NCBI GenBank assembly: GCA_947494705.1 | Contig: CANLVN010000001.1 | Location: 868,001-932,000, forward strand | Reading direction: 5' to 3' | Origin: an uncultured Erythrobacter sp. | GTDB lineage: Bacteria; Pseudomonadota; Alphaproteobacteria; Sphingomonadales; Sphingomonadaceae | Length of the DNA: 64,000 nt | Shown here: positions 19,639 to 28,827 of the stretch, piece after piece | Numbering within the stretch: the stretch's first letter is position 1 | Layout: every line of letters begins with the position of its first letter | Made by a program: the position numbers and the translations under genes | The notes under the pieces: generated by a model | The model's database searches: none | What the model was told of the DNA's origin: nothing | Seen by the model: only the letters and a program-made list of their open reading frames with translations

Positions 19639-19688
19639 GTAAAGAGGTCTTTACTGTAAAGAAGTCTTGTCAGTCAAGAGCTCTTGTC
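19639..19688. promoter_or_regulatory. three tandem 16-bp palindromes with exact 17-bp period, likely XRE operators
   Basis: GTAAAGAGGTCTTTAC (19639-19654), GTAAAGAAGTCTTGTC (19656-19671) and GTCAAGAGCTCTTGTC (19673-19688). Each is a dyad of GTMAAGA-NN-TCTTKWC form and each starts 17 bp after the previous. On the minus strand TTGACT (19677-19672) could be a -35 box inside the array. Location between the divergent xre and lysozyme genes supports an operator role; the protein bound is inferred. Confidence 0.8.
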
Positions 19689-19792
19689 ATGTCAGGTCGT
19701 GCAGGCCGCAGTCTCGCGCGCAAAGCATTTTCCTACATTGCGCTTTTCTGCCTAGTCAGCCCGCCTCTTTCGAACTTCAGGAGGCCATGCCC

Positions 19793-20623
19793 ATGACCGA
19801 TTCCCATTTCCCGCCCCGCAAGCCGATTTTCGATGCCCTACGCCGGATGATCGGGCGCGGCTTCCGCCAGAGCGAGGTCGATGCGATCGACGATGCTCTG
19901 GACGAAACCCTCGGGGACACAGGTTACACTTCGGGTCGCGAAAGTGACACTTTACCCCATGCGAAGGGTTACACTTCGCGCGGCAAAAGTGACGCTCTGA
20001 CGAATAAAGGCGACACTCTTGGCACCAACAGTCACACTCTGGGCCCCAAGGGTGACAGTTTGGCGGTTTTTCCCCTGGACCGTGTTCCATGTGTTCCATC
20101 CGTGCCTCGCATACGGCGAACCACGCCGGGCGGCGACCGGGTGATCGGCGACGATGGCATCGCGCTCATCAAGCGGTTCGAAGGTTGCGCGAGATTGCGG
20201 CGTGACGGAATGGTTGAGGCCTATCCCGACCCCGGTACCGGCGCGGAACCGTGGACCATCGGCTGGGGCGCGACCGGCCCTGACGATAGCGAAGGTGGCG
20301 CGCCCGGACAGCGGATCGGCCCGGGGACGGTGTGGACGCAGGCCCAGTGCGATGCGCGGCTGGAGCGGGACCTCGTGCGCTACGCTCGCGATGTCGCACG
20401 CGCGCTTGGGGATGCGCCGACGACGCAGGGTCAGTTCGATGCGCTCGTGAGCTTCCACTACAACACCGGGGCCATCGCCCGCGCGACGCTGACCAAGAAG
20501 CACGTTGCAGGCGACCATGCCGGAGCCCTGGCCGAGTTCGCCCGCTGGAACCGCGCGAGCGGACGCATGCTGAAAGGGCTGGTGCGGCGGCGTGCGGCGG
20601 AGGCGAAGCTCTACGCCAGCTAG
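19793..20623 (+). CDS. GH24 phage-type lysozyme (endolysin-like) with repeat linker
   Basis: 276 residues from the ATG eight bases after AGGAGG; an ATG two codons upstream is too close to that site. Residues about 1-43 form a small helical N-terminus; about 44-90 are a repetitive linker (S/G-D/Y-T-L heptads). The lysozyme domain starts near residue 115: catalytic Glu130 in IKRFEGCARL, then YPDPGTGAEPWTIGWGAT as in T4/R21-type lysozymes, and FDALVSFHYNTG. No signal peptide or SAR helix is obvious and no holin or phage genes are next to it, so it is an orphan. It hydrolyses peptidoglycan if active. Confidence 0.85.
   Translation: MTDSHFPPRKPIFDALRRMIGRGFRQSEVDAIDDALDETLGDTGYTSGRESDTLPHAKGYTSRGKSDALTNKGDTLGTNSHTLGPKGDSLAVFPLDRVPCVPSVPRIRRTTPGGDRVIGDDGIALIKRFEGCARLRRDGMVEAYPDPGTGAEPWTIGWGATGPDDSEGGAPGQRIGPGTVWTQAQCDARLERDLVRYARDVARALGDAPTTQGQFDALVSFHYNTGAIARATLTKKHVAGDHAGALAEFARWNRASGRMLKGLVRRRAAEAKLYAS
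19923..20059 (+). repeat. seven-copy 21-bp-period repeat inside the lysozyme gene
   Basis: GTGACACT-like octamers start at 19923, 19944, 19968, 19989, 20010, 20031 and 20052, so spacing is 21 bp with one 24-bp step. The frame is kept, giving repeated (S/G)(D/Y)T(L/S) heptapeptides in the linker. Spacers between octamers vary, so the DNA motif is better conserved than the protein. Confidence 0.85.
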
Positions 20624-20685
20624 GCCAGTTGCGCGGAACCGTCTTCGCGGCTGGAGCGTTCAGCCACCAACATTGGAGACGACAC

Positions 20686-21783
20686 ATGCTTGCACAAACG
20701 AAGTCGATGTTGGTGGCTGGAGCCGCAGCGCTCGCCCTGTCGGCGATCCCGCCCGCCTTGGCGCAGGGACGCGGGAACGGAAATGGCAACGGCAATGGCA
20801 ATGGCGGCGGTCCGCCCGCCGCGCAGGGCAATCCCGACAACGGTAACGGCCAGGGCAACGCCAATCGCGGAAATCGCGGCGGCGAAGCGGATCGCGGCCA
20901 GCAGCGCGGCGGCCCGCCGCAACGCGCACAGGGCAACCAGAACTCCCGGAATCAGAACGCGCAAGGCCAGGCCAATCGCGGCCAGGGCGGCGGCAACGCA
21001 GTCCGCCCCGACCGCATCGACCGAGGCGGATCGCCAGTGCGCGGCAATGGTAACGGCAACAACGGTGCGCGCGGAAACGGCAATGCTGGCAATGACAATG
21101 TCGTGCGCGGCAACGCAGGCAATGGCCGTACCGGCCTTCGCGACGACCTCATCGACGTCTATCTCGACCGCGACGTCTATCGCGAAAGCCGGTCTTTCCT
21201 GCGCGATGGCATCGGGCGCACTGGCCTCATCAACGGGTGCCCGCCCGGACTTGCAAAGAAACGCAATGGCTGCCTCCCGCCGGGACAGGCGCGCCAGCGC
21301 TATCGCAGCTATGAGCCCGGCTTCTTCGGCCTTTCGGGGCGCGATGGTCGCTACCTCTACGACGACGGCTACTTGCTCAGCTACAATGGTAGCGGTCTAG
21401 CCGGCTTCCTGCCGCTGCTTGGAGGAGCGCTGGGGATCGGGGAAGTCTGGCCCTCCTATTACGAGCAGCGGCGCCTGCCCGACTATTACAGCAGCTATTA
21501 CGGCCTCGGCGAGCCTGATCGCTATCGCTATGCCGACAACGTAATCTACCGGGTCGACCCGGACGATGCCGCCATTCTCGGAATCGCGGCGCTGCTGACC
21601 GGAGACGACATCCAAATCGGCCAGCCGATGCCGCGCGGCTATGATGTCTACAACGTGCCATACCAGTATCGCGACCGCTATTACGACTCCCCGCAAGCGC
21701 GGTATCGCTACTCGGACGGTTACGTCTACGAAATCGACCCGCAAACCGCACTGGTGGTTGCAGCGATCGATCTGGTGGTCTGA
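20686..21783 (+). CDS. exported Asn/Gly-rich protein, unknown function
   Basis: 365 residues. Signal peptide ending in ALA-Q (about residue 25). Residues about 26-145 are an N/G/Q/R-rich low-complexity region encoded by short GGCAATGGC-type DNA repeats. The C-terminal half is Tyr/Asp-rich with two similar blocks: a YRYADNVIYRVDPDDAAILGIAAL block and a later YRYSDGYVYEIDPQTALVVAAI block, so it contains an internal duplication. Start supported by GGAG. No enzyme motif; a surface or matrix protein is plausible. Confidence 0.75.
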   Translation: MLAQTKSMLVAGAAALALSAIPPALAQGRGNGNGNGNGNGGGPPAAQGNPDNGNGQGNANRGNRGGEADRGQQRGGPPQRAQGNQNSRNQNAQGQANRGQGGGNAVRPDRIDRGGSPVRGNGNGNNGARGNGNAGNDNVVRGNAGNGRTGLRDDLIDVYLDRDVYRESRSFLRDGIGRTGLINGCPPGLAKKRNGCLPPGQARQRYRSYEPGFFGLSGRDGRYLYDDGYLLSYNGSGLAGFLPLLGGALGIGEVWPSYYEQRRLPDYYSSYYGLGEPDRYRYADNVIYRVDPDDAAILGIAALLTGDDIQIGQPMPRGYDVYNVPYQYRDRYYDSPQARYRYSDGYVYEIDPQTALVVAAIDLVV

Positions 21784-21795
21784 AGGAACAACGAC

Positions 21796-22377
21796 ATGCT
21801 GACACGCCTGACTGGCGGCGCACTTGCCGCCCTTTCACTGACTCTTGCCGCATGCGGCTCGCAAGCCGACATCGAAGCCCCGGCCGGAGTCGAGGACAGA
21901 AGCGGAGATCCGCTCGCCGAAGTGATTGGCGAAACGGGAGACTTCTCCATGCTGGCCTCGGGGTTTGAGCAGACAGGCCTTGATGGCGTGCTCGAAGGCG
22001 GGGCGAGCTACACCGTCTTCGCTCCGCGCGATGCCGCTTTCGAGGCCTTGGGAGCGGACGCAGCGACGCTTCTTGATAGCGAGGAAAGCGGCGCCATTCT
22101 CGCCGCGGTCCTGCGCGAGCACATGGTGCCCGGCGCGCTCACGCCCGAGGCAATCCGTACGGCGATAGAAGAGGCTGGTGGATCGGTGACGATGACGAGC
22201 CTGGGCAGCGGCGAAATCACGCTGTCGCTCGATGGCGACCGGCTGGTGGCGGGCCTGGCCGATGGGCAGGAAGCGATGCTCGGCGATGATGCGATAGTCG
22301 CCTCGAACGGAGTCGTGATCCCGGTCGACGGCCTTCTGGTGGACGTTTCCGCCATTGGCGGAGAGGCTGCCGAATAG
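21796..22377 (+). CDS. fasciclin-domain lipoprotein
   Basis: 193 residues. Lipobox LAAC at Cys20 gives lipid attachment. One FAS1 domain follows: TVFAPRDAAFEAL (H1-type motif) near 77-89, then REHMVPGAL near 113 and the final VVIPVDGLLVD block. FAS1 proteins mediate adhesion or matrix contact. Twelve bp after the Asn/Gly-rich gene and on the same strand, so probably cotranscribed; both would act outside the cytoplasm. Confidence 0.9.
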   Translation: MLTRLTGGALAALSLTLAACGSQADIEAPAGVEDRSGDPLAEVIGETGDFSMLASGFEQTGLDGVLEGGASYTVFAPRDAAFEALGADAATLLDSEESGAILAAVLREHMVPGALTPEAIRTAIEEAGGSVTMTSLGSGEITLSLDGDRLVAGLADGQEAMLGDDAIVASNGVVIPVDGLLVDVSAIGGEAAE

Positions 22378-22408
22378 GCTCCGCGCAAACGCGCGAAGCC
22401 TGCCAACC

Positions 22409-25400
22409 TCAATAGTCCTTACTGATCTCCGCCAGCACGCTGTCGCGTCCGATCGTTGTCACGCTGCCCAGCAGCGCAAGCCAGCTGGTGATGCGATATT
22501 CAACCTGCGTAGCGCTGTAGCCCTGACCGTCGGTCACGAGCTCGACATAGATGTTGCGCCCGATATTCTTGCCCAACGCAACCCCGGTTCCACGACCCAG
22601 AGCCGGATCGGCGCTGACGATGCGCAGCTGGTCGAGGCCGATCGAGCGGCGCAGGTCGCCGATCGGGTCGAGCCCGCCGCCCCCGCCCTGCAGCGACGCG
22701 AGCGCCGCCGCGAGCTGGACAGCGTCGGTGGCGGAAAGCGACGTGACCGAGCCGCCGAACAGCAGACGCGCGAGAATTTCCTCTTGGGGCAAAGCTGGGA
22801 CCGAGGAGAAGGAGATTTGCGGCTGGGTTGCCTCGCCGGTGATATCGATGGTGACTTCGGTGCCGTTGGCATTGGTCTCGGCCTCGATATCCAGTCGCGG
22901 ATTAATCGGCACACCTGCGTCGAATTCGATGCGCCCTTCGGTCAGTTCGAAACGCGTGCCTGCAAAGGTGTAGTCTCCGCGCACGAGGTTCGCCTCGCCC
23001 CCGATGCGCGGGTCGTCCACCGTGCCGCGCAGCGCGATATCTATGCCCCACTCGCTTTCGAGGCCGAGGCCGTCGACCGACACCCGGCTCGGCGCGCGGG
23101 CATCGACGAGGTAGCGCCACGAGCCCGCCTGGGTCGGGGTCGAGCTCGCTACCTGGTCCGATCGGCCAATCTCGCGCGTCGGGATGTCGGGCAAGCGCAT
23201 ATCCTCGCCAGCCGTGCCCAGCGCCCAGCTCGCACGCTCGATTTCAACCCGGCCCGCAATCGCTCCGCCATTGCCGTTGGAGACGATGCGCAAGGGGCCG
23301 GTGATGACCGCGTCGATGCCGTTCGCGTTGAGCAGCCGCGCATCCCTTGCCGCCACCCGGATGTCGATAGTCGGACCACGGTCTGCGCCCATGTTGGCAA
23401 GATCGACAAAGCCGCTGCCGCTGACCGTGCCGCCACCGCGCGTGGAGCCGGCAAAGCGAGTGAGTTGGAGCCGCGATCCGGCAAAACGCCCGCGCGCAGT
23501 GACATCGTTCACATCGGTGCCCGAGATCGCGCTCTGCAGCCGCAGGTCGTCGCTTGCGAGCGCCCCCTCGATGCGCGGATTGCTCAGGGTGCCGGTGGCG
23601 CGCGCTTCGACGGTGAGAGGGCCGGTCAGGTCGAACACCTCGATCGCCGCAAGACGCCACAGAGATTGCGCAGGCCCGTCATAGCCAAGCCGGGCGTCGA
23701 GCCGCCCGCCCATGATGCGTCCAGCCAAGTCGCTTCCACCGCCAAGGCCCGTGACGCGCGCATCGAGCCTGCCGAGCCGGTCCTCGCCTTCCAGCAGTCG
23801 CGCACCCACTGCGAGTTCATTGCGCGACAGGTTGGCAACGGTGAAGACATCGATCGGGCGCGAGGACAGGACGAGGCCGGAGCGCGTGAAATTATCGATC
23901 CTGACCCGCGCACTGCCCGTGGGCGGTCCACTGCCGCTCTGGTTGTAATTGAGTATGCCTGACAGACGTCCGCCCAGCCCCAGTTCCGCGCCGGCAATGT
24001 CCGCGAGGCGCAGAGGCATCCGCGACAGGCGCGCTTCGATCGCGGTGGTGTCGCCGCCCAGCGTGCCTTCGAGAATGGTGTATCCGCGCGCATATCCGAT
24101 CTGGGTCGGAGCGAGACGGTAACCGCCATCGGGCAGCGCGGTCAGGACAGCGCGACGCGGCATCGAGATCGGGCGACCCGCATACTCGCCCTGTGCAATC
24201 GCGGCGATCCGCTCAGGCGTGAAGCGTCCGTCGAACTTGAGTGTGAAGCGATCGGCGCGTCGCCCGGCAATCGCGCCCTGCACTTCGCCGGTCCCGTCGA
24301 CGATAGATGCCGTGGCATCGAATGCCGCAATCCGAAGCGCGCCGTATTCGAAGCCGGTCCCTTCGATATCGGCCTCGATACGGCTGGTGTTGCCGTCGAA
24401 ACGGCCGCTCGCATCGATATCGGCAAAGGCTAGCGCGATTGGGGTCTCGCCGCCAAATTGCGCCTGACGTGCGGCGATGTCGAGGTCGAAGCCCTGCGCC
24501 CCGCCAGCGCCCGGCGCCAGCGAGATCGTACCGTCGAGCCCGCCCCCGTTCAGTGCAAGGTCGCCTGCAATCCCTGCCTCTTCGAATGTCAGCGAGCCGG
24601 TGACGTCGGTACGATAGATCGTAAGCTGATCGACATCGATCCGCGTCGGCGCATCTGCGGGCAGCGCGAGGCCAAGCGTGCCTTCGAACGGGCCGAGAAG
24701 CGATCCGCCCTCGACGTCGATGGCAAACCCGTCATCCGCAGGCGCAATCCCAACGCGCACATCCGCGAGCCCTGCGGCAGGGTAAGGATCGGCAAGCACC
24801 AGCTCCACCCGCGGACCATCGGCAGCGATCTCCGCGTCGAAATCGAACGGACCGTAATCGACATGCGAGCCGCTACCCGCGAGCAAGGTACGCTCACCTA
24901 CGATCCGGCTGTCGAGCTGCAGGTCGAGACGCTCGCTGTCGACCACCACGTCGCGGAAAACGATAGGGGCGTTCGCGCCTAGCCCGAGTTCGCCCCGGAA
25001 CTGCACTGTCTCGCCTGCCAGATTGGCGACGGTGTCGTTCGCCACGTTGCCGAGGACCCCGGCCAGGTTTGCGCGTACGCTCCACGGGATGCTGGTGCCG
25101 AACTTGGCAAGAAGCTTGGCGTTGGCGGTCACGCTTCCGACATCGTCGATGGCAAGGCCCCGCGCGGTGATCGGTCCGGCGAGCGCATAAACCCCATTGG
25201 CGGTGTCGCCGCGCAGCGTCAGCTGGGCGAGCAGGTCGGGGAAGACGATGCGCGTATTGTTCGCGATCAGATCGGTGCCTTCATAGGCCAGAAGTCCGGT
25301 CATCGTGCCGCCGACAAGGCGCTGATCAAGGATATCATTGCCTGAGACAACGCGATCTACCGTGACGTTGATGGGCACGCGCCACGTGTCGCCATCATAG

Positions 25401-26629
25401 GTCGCGACGCCCGACTGCGCGAAGTCGCGCGCGACGACGGCTCCGGCTGCATCGAGGGTCCCGATCACGAGGTCGTGCTCGATAGTGAGGTCGCGGAACG
25501 GTCCGTCGATCACCGCGCTTAGCCGCGCGCCTTCCATGCGGGCGCTGTCGCCCAGCAGGTCGGGATCGCGCAGCCGCGCGCGCAGTTCGAAGCTGTCGGC
25601 GCTGTTTCCGGCAAGGTCGAGCGCACCCTCCCCGTCGAGGTTCAGAGCGCTCGAGATCGCAGCGACGTTGCCATCGAAAACACTTTCTTCGAGCGTGCCG
25701 TTGAGCGCTAGCGACATCGTTTCCCCAAGCGCCCGGCCCAGCAGCGTGCCAGCCTCAACCGGTGGCGCGACCTGTCCGAGCAGACCGTAGGTTCCCGCAT
25801 TGTTGGTCAGCTGGAAGCCGGCAAATCGCTCTCTTGCCTCTCCGTCGGGAGTTTCGCGCATGACCAGCGCATGGCCGAGCCAGCTGTTCCATGTCCCGTC
25901 TCCTTCGATCCGCGCGTCATAGGCCGCATCAAGTCCGGCGATCTGCGCGATCGGACCGTCCGCAGCGGCGCGGTAATCGAATGCAAGGTCGAACCGGTCG
26001 CCATCGGGTTCGGCATCGAGCAGCAGTTCGAGCCGGTCTTCCGGCCCCAGGCGACCTTCGGCATCGACCAGCGCACGGCCTTTGCGAATATCGACCTTCG
26101 CGGTGAAATCGACCCGCTGTGCCTCCTCTCCCGCAAGTCCGGGGGCGAGGGTCAGGTTGTCGATCTCGAAGTTGTCGATACGAATGTCGAAATCGGGCAG
26201 CAATGGCGCGTCGGGATCGCCGGGGAGCAATTCGGGTAACCGCTCCAATGTGCCGCGCCGCGCTGTCAGTTCGCGAATGTCGAGACCGCTCCACAACCAT
26301 GCGAGCGGCCGCCAGCTTAACTCGACCTCGGGGATGGTCAGGAAGGTGCCTTCGGGGTCCTTGAGCACGACGTCGTGCAACACCGCGTCGCCATAGATAT
26401 CGCCCTCGATCCGCCCCACCTCAAAACGCAGTCCGGAAGCTGGCGAAACCTGCGCAATCTGGTCGGCGACGAACCTTTTGCCGATGGGGGAAGACAGGAA
26501 CAGTGCAATCAGCACGATTGGCGTCAGGAGGATCGCGAAGAACCACCCGGCGCGCTTTGCCCAGCGACGCTTGCGCTTGCGCTCGGGCGCGTCATGCGCG
26601 TCGCTGGTGTCGATATCTTCGTCTGCCAT
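22409..26629 (-). CDS. tamB: translocation and assembly module protein TamB
   Basis: 1406 residues. An N-terminal signal anchor (about 27-48, after a KRKRRWAKR cluster) is followed by a long beta-rich periplasmic region and a conserved C-terminal DUF490/TamB domain from about 1050. TamB spans the periplasm, working with TamA in outer-membrane assembly and phospholipid transport. The start codon shares its A with the tamA stop (TGATG), so the two are coupled. The length is typical. Its beta-rich blocks are a bridge-like AsmA-type repeat. Confidence 0.93.
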   Translation of the reverse strand: MADEDIDTSDAHDAPERKRKRRWAKRAGWFFAILLTPIVLIALFLSSPIGKRFVADQIAQVSPASGLRFEVGRIEGDIYGDAVLHDVVLKDPEGTFLTIPEVELSWRPLAWLWSGLDIRELTARRGTLERLPELLPGDPDAPLLPDFDIRIDNFEIDNLTLAPGLAGEEAQRVDFTAKVDIRKGRALVDAEGRLGPEDRLELLLDAEPDGDRFDLAFDYRAAADGPIAQIAGLDAAYDARIEGDGTWNSWLGHALVMRETPDGEARERFAGFQLTNNAGTYGLLGQVAPPVEAGTLLGRALGETMSLALNGTLEESVFDGNVAAISSALNLDGEGALDLAGNSADSFELRARLRDPDLLGDSARMEGARLSAVIDGPFRDLTIEHDLVIGTLDAAGAVVARDFAQSGVATYDGDTWRVPINVTVDRVVSGNDILDQRLVGGTMTGLLAYEGTDLIANNTRIVFPDLLAQLTLRGDTANGVYALAGPITARGLAIDDVGSVTANAKLLAKFGTSIPWSVRANLAGVLGNVANDTVANLAGETVQFRGELGLGANAPIVFRDVVVDSERLDLQLDSRIVGERTLLAGSGSHVDYGPFDFDAEIAADGPRVELVLADPYPAAGLADVRVGIAPADDGFAIDVEGGSLLGPFEGTLGLALPADAPTRIDVDQLTIYRTDVTGSLTFEEAGIAGDLALNGGGLDGTISLAPGAGGAQGFDLDIAARQAQFGGETPIALAFADIDASGRFDGNTSRIEADIEGTGFEYGALRIAAFDATASIVDGTGEVQGAIAGRRADRFTLKFDGRFTPERIAAIAQGEYAGRPISMPRRAVLTALPDGGYRLAPTQIGYARGYTILEGTLGGDTTAIEARLSRMPLRLADIAGAELGLGGRLSGILNYNQSGSGPPTGSARVRIDNFTRSGLVLSSRPIDVFTVANLSRNELAVGARLLEGEDRLGRLDARVTGLGGGSDLAGRIMGGRLDARLGYDGPAQSLWRLAAIEVFDLTGPLTVEARATGTLSNPRIEGALASDDLRLQSAISGTDVNDVTARGRFAGSRLQLTRFAGSTRGGGTVSGSGFVDLANMGADRGPTIDIRVAARDARLLNANGIDAVITGPLRIVSNGNGGAIAGRVEIERASWALGTAGEDMRLPDIPTREIGRSDQVASSTPTQAGSWRYLVDARAPSRVSVDGLGLESEWGIDIALRGTVDDPRIGGEANLVRGDYTFAGTRFELTEGRIEFDAGVPINPRLDIEAETNANGTEVTIDITGEATQPQISFSSVPALPQEEILARLLFGGSVTSLSATDAVQLAAALASLQGGGGGLDPIGDLRRSIGLDQLRIVSADPALGRGTGVALGKNIGRNIYVELVTDGQGYSATQVEYRITSWLALLGSVTTIGRDSVLAEISKDY

Positions 26630-28821
26630 CAGAATGCCTGTCCGAGGCTGACATAGACCACGACCGGCGCGTCGAATTCGCCCGGATTAAGAGGCACGCC
26701 GACATCTACGCGGATCGGGCCGAAGCTGGTCTTGTAGCGGATGCCAAGACCTGCGCCCGCGCGCACGACGTCGAAATCGGGGCGCGCCTCGCGCGAGACG
26801 GTGCCGATGTCGAAGAACGGGACGACCTCAAGAGCGCCGTCGAAAAATCCTGTCTGGATGCGGGCCTCGACTGCGCCTTCGACCAGCGAGCCGCCGCCCA
26901 GAGGTTCTCCGAATTGATTGCGCAGACCAATCGCCTGGAAGCCGTAGCCGCGCACCGATCCGCCGCCCCCTGAATAGAGCCGGCGCGAAGGGGCAAGCCG
27001 GAAAGCGTCTGCGCCAAGGATGCTGGCAGCGGCTACGCGCCCCGCAATGACATGTTCGCCGACCGACTGGTAGTAGCTCGCGTCGACCCGCGCGCGCAGG
27101 TAGAACGTCTCGGTACCCAGCGAACGCGAAACCTCCGGTGCGGCAAAGCCAGTAAGGCGGAAGCCTTCGGTGGGGTCGAGCAGATCGTCGGTTGAATCGA
27201 TCGTGGCGCTGCCGAAAATGCTGCCGATGAGATATTCCTGGCGCGGGCGCACGATGCCGTTGGTGATCCGGTTGCGCTCGTCGGTGTAGAGCACCTCTGC
27301 ACCGACCTGCCAGCTCAGCGGTTTCTGGAACAGCAGGTTGGATACCCGTTCGAACGCGCCGCGCAGCGCCACCGTGCGCGCATCGACCGCTTGTGTCTTG
27401 ATATCGCTTGCATAGGCATCGACGGTCAGGATCTGGTCGCGGTCGAGGAAATTGTTGCGCCGGTAAGTGACGCTGGCGAGCTGTTCGCGCGTGCCCGCAA
27501 TACCGCGCACCCGCAATGATCCTTCGGGCGGGAAGAGGTTGCGATGTTCCCATGCCGCTTCGAGTTTGAAGCCGTCCTCGGTCCCGTAACCGATGGCGCC
27601 CGAGATCGTGCGCAAGGGTGCGCGCTCCATTTCGACATCGAGCGCGACTTCGCCGGGCTGGTCGCCCTGAGGCGGCGTGACTTCGCGCGGCGTCACGACA
27701 ACACTGGAAACGAGGCCTGTTGCAAGGATCGCGCGGCGCAAATCGGATTGCAGGCTGGTCTGGTAAGTGTCGCCCGGCTCGAACCGGGCGATGCGCAGCA
27801 GGTGGCGGTCCGACAGGAATCTCGGATCGTCGCTGTCGACGCCGGCAAATTCGTACTTCCCGTTGGGCGAAACCGGGAGGGTAAGATCGCCTTCCTCGCG
27901 TGTGTGATCGACCAGCAGGCTGGGTTCGCCCAGCTCGGCAAATGGATAGCCGCTTTCGCCCAGCGCCACACGCAACTGGGCTTCCTGTTGGACGATGCGG
28001 TCGGCATAGAGCGGATCGCCAGGCCGGATCCCGAAAGTGTCCCTCAACTCGCTGCCGTCTGGATCGCCCAATTGGTCGAGCGCGCCGAGATCGACTTCGC
28101 CGAAGCTGTAGCGAGTGCCCGGCAGGATATCGAAGCGCACCTGCGGATCAGCGTCGGCGCGACGCTCGCTGTCGCTTAGATCGCTGTCAGACATGCCACG
28201 CCTGCCGCCCGAAAGCTGGCGGATGACGTCGGCGCTGTAATAGCCGTAAGTCTCCAATATCTCGTCGAGCAACTCTTCATCCGAGCGCGCACGGGCGGCG
28301 AGTTGCGGGACCGTATCGTCGCCGCTGTCGAGCGCCTCGATCGAGGAAAGCGCTCGGAACCGCTCGACGAATTCGTCTTCTTCGGGGAATCGTCCGGGTT
28401 CCGCGGGGAAAGCGAGGATGAGTTCGTCGCTCAGTTCGCGCTCGACCAGGTCCGGCAGGTCGACCAGATCAGGGGCCTCGATCTCGGCGAAGCTGGGTCG
28501 GTCGGGGTCGGGCTCGAGCGGTTCAGGCTCCGGGATGGCAAAAGTGTCGAGCGCGGTGTCGATATCGAAAGGTGTGTCCGCTTCGGACTCGCCTTCCACA
28601 AAACCGGAATCGATTTCGAGTGGTTCGGAAAAGTCGGGATCTGGATCGATGGGTTCCTGCGGAGGATTCTCCACCCCCTGCTCGGCCCAGTCCTCCGGAT
28701 TCTCGGTGGCGCTTTCCGGGATCAGCTCGTCAAGCGATTGCGCCGCAAGCTGCGACGGCGCCATGGCGCCAGATGCAACAAGCCCGGTCGTTACGACCAG
28801 ATGGACACAGAAATTTCGCAA
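26629..28821 (-). CDS. tamA: BamA/TamA family outer-membrane protein TamA
   Basis: 730 residues. Signal peptide to about residue 28 (LAAQ), then an unusual acidic and Pro-rich stretch of about 100 residues (DPDPDFSEP, EPEPLEPDPDRP). POTRA-like domains span about 160-380, and the C-terminal surface-antigen beta-barrel about 400-730 with RGYGF, the conserved barrel-lumen motif, near 643. Operon bpt-tamA-tamB. The acidic insert is not part of the standard TamA fold. Confidence 0.92.
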   Translation of the reverse strand: MRNFCVHLVVTTGLVASGAMAPSQLAAQSLDELIPESATENPEDWAEQGVENPPQEPIDPDPDFSEPLEIDSGFVEGESEADTPFDIDTALDTFAIPEPEPLEPDPDRPSFAEIEAPDLVDLPDLVERELSDELILAFPAEPGRFPEEDEFVERFRALSSIEALDSGDDTVPQLAARARSDEELLDEILETYGYYSADVIRQLSGGRRGMSDSDLSDSERRADADPQVRFDILPGTRYSFGEVDLGALDQLGDPDGSELRDTFGIRPGDPLYADRIVQQEAQLRVALGESGYPFAELGEPSLLVDHTREEGDLTLPVSPNGKYEFAGVDSDDPRFLSDRHLLRIARFEPGDTYQTSLQSDLRRAILATGLVSSVVVTPREVTPPQGDQPGEVALDVEMERAPLRTISGAIGYGTEDGFKLEAAWEHRNLFPPEGSLRVRGIAGTREQLASVTYRRNNFLDRDQILTVDAYASDIKTQAVDARTVALRGAFERVSNLLFQKPLSWQVGAEVLYTDERNRITNGIVRPRQEYLIGSIFGSATIDSTDDLLDPTEGFRLTGFAAPEVSRSLGTETFYLRARVDASYYQSVGEHVIAGRVAAASILGADAFRLAPSRRLYSGGGGSVRGYGFQAIGLRNQFGEPLGGGSLVEGAVEARIQTGFFDGALEVVPFFDIGTVSREARPDFDVVRAGAGLGIRYKTSFGPIRVDVGVPLNPGEFDAPVVVYVSLGQAF

Positions 28822-28827
28822 GTAGCC

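Noticed and set aside
19923..20059. GTGACACT repeat as a CRISPR array
   Set aside because: Repeat is too short (8 bp), spacers about 13 bp, inside a coding frame, no cas genes.
18729..20623. Prophage remnant
   Set aside because: Only a lysozyme is phage-like; no integrase, terminase, portal, capsid or tail genes and no att-like repeats around.
22355..23962. Long plus-strand open frame opposite tamB
   Set aside because: Shadow of tamB; high-GC genes give long antisense frames, and it has low-complexity Arg/Ala-rich content and no family sequence.
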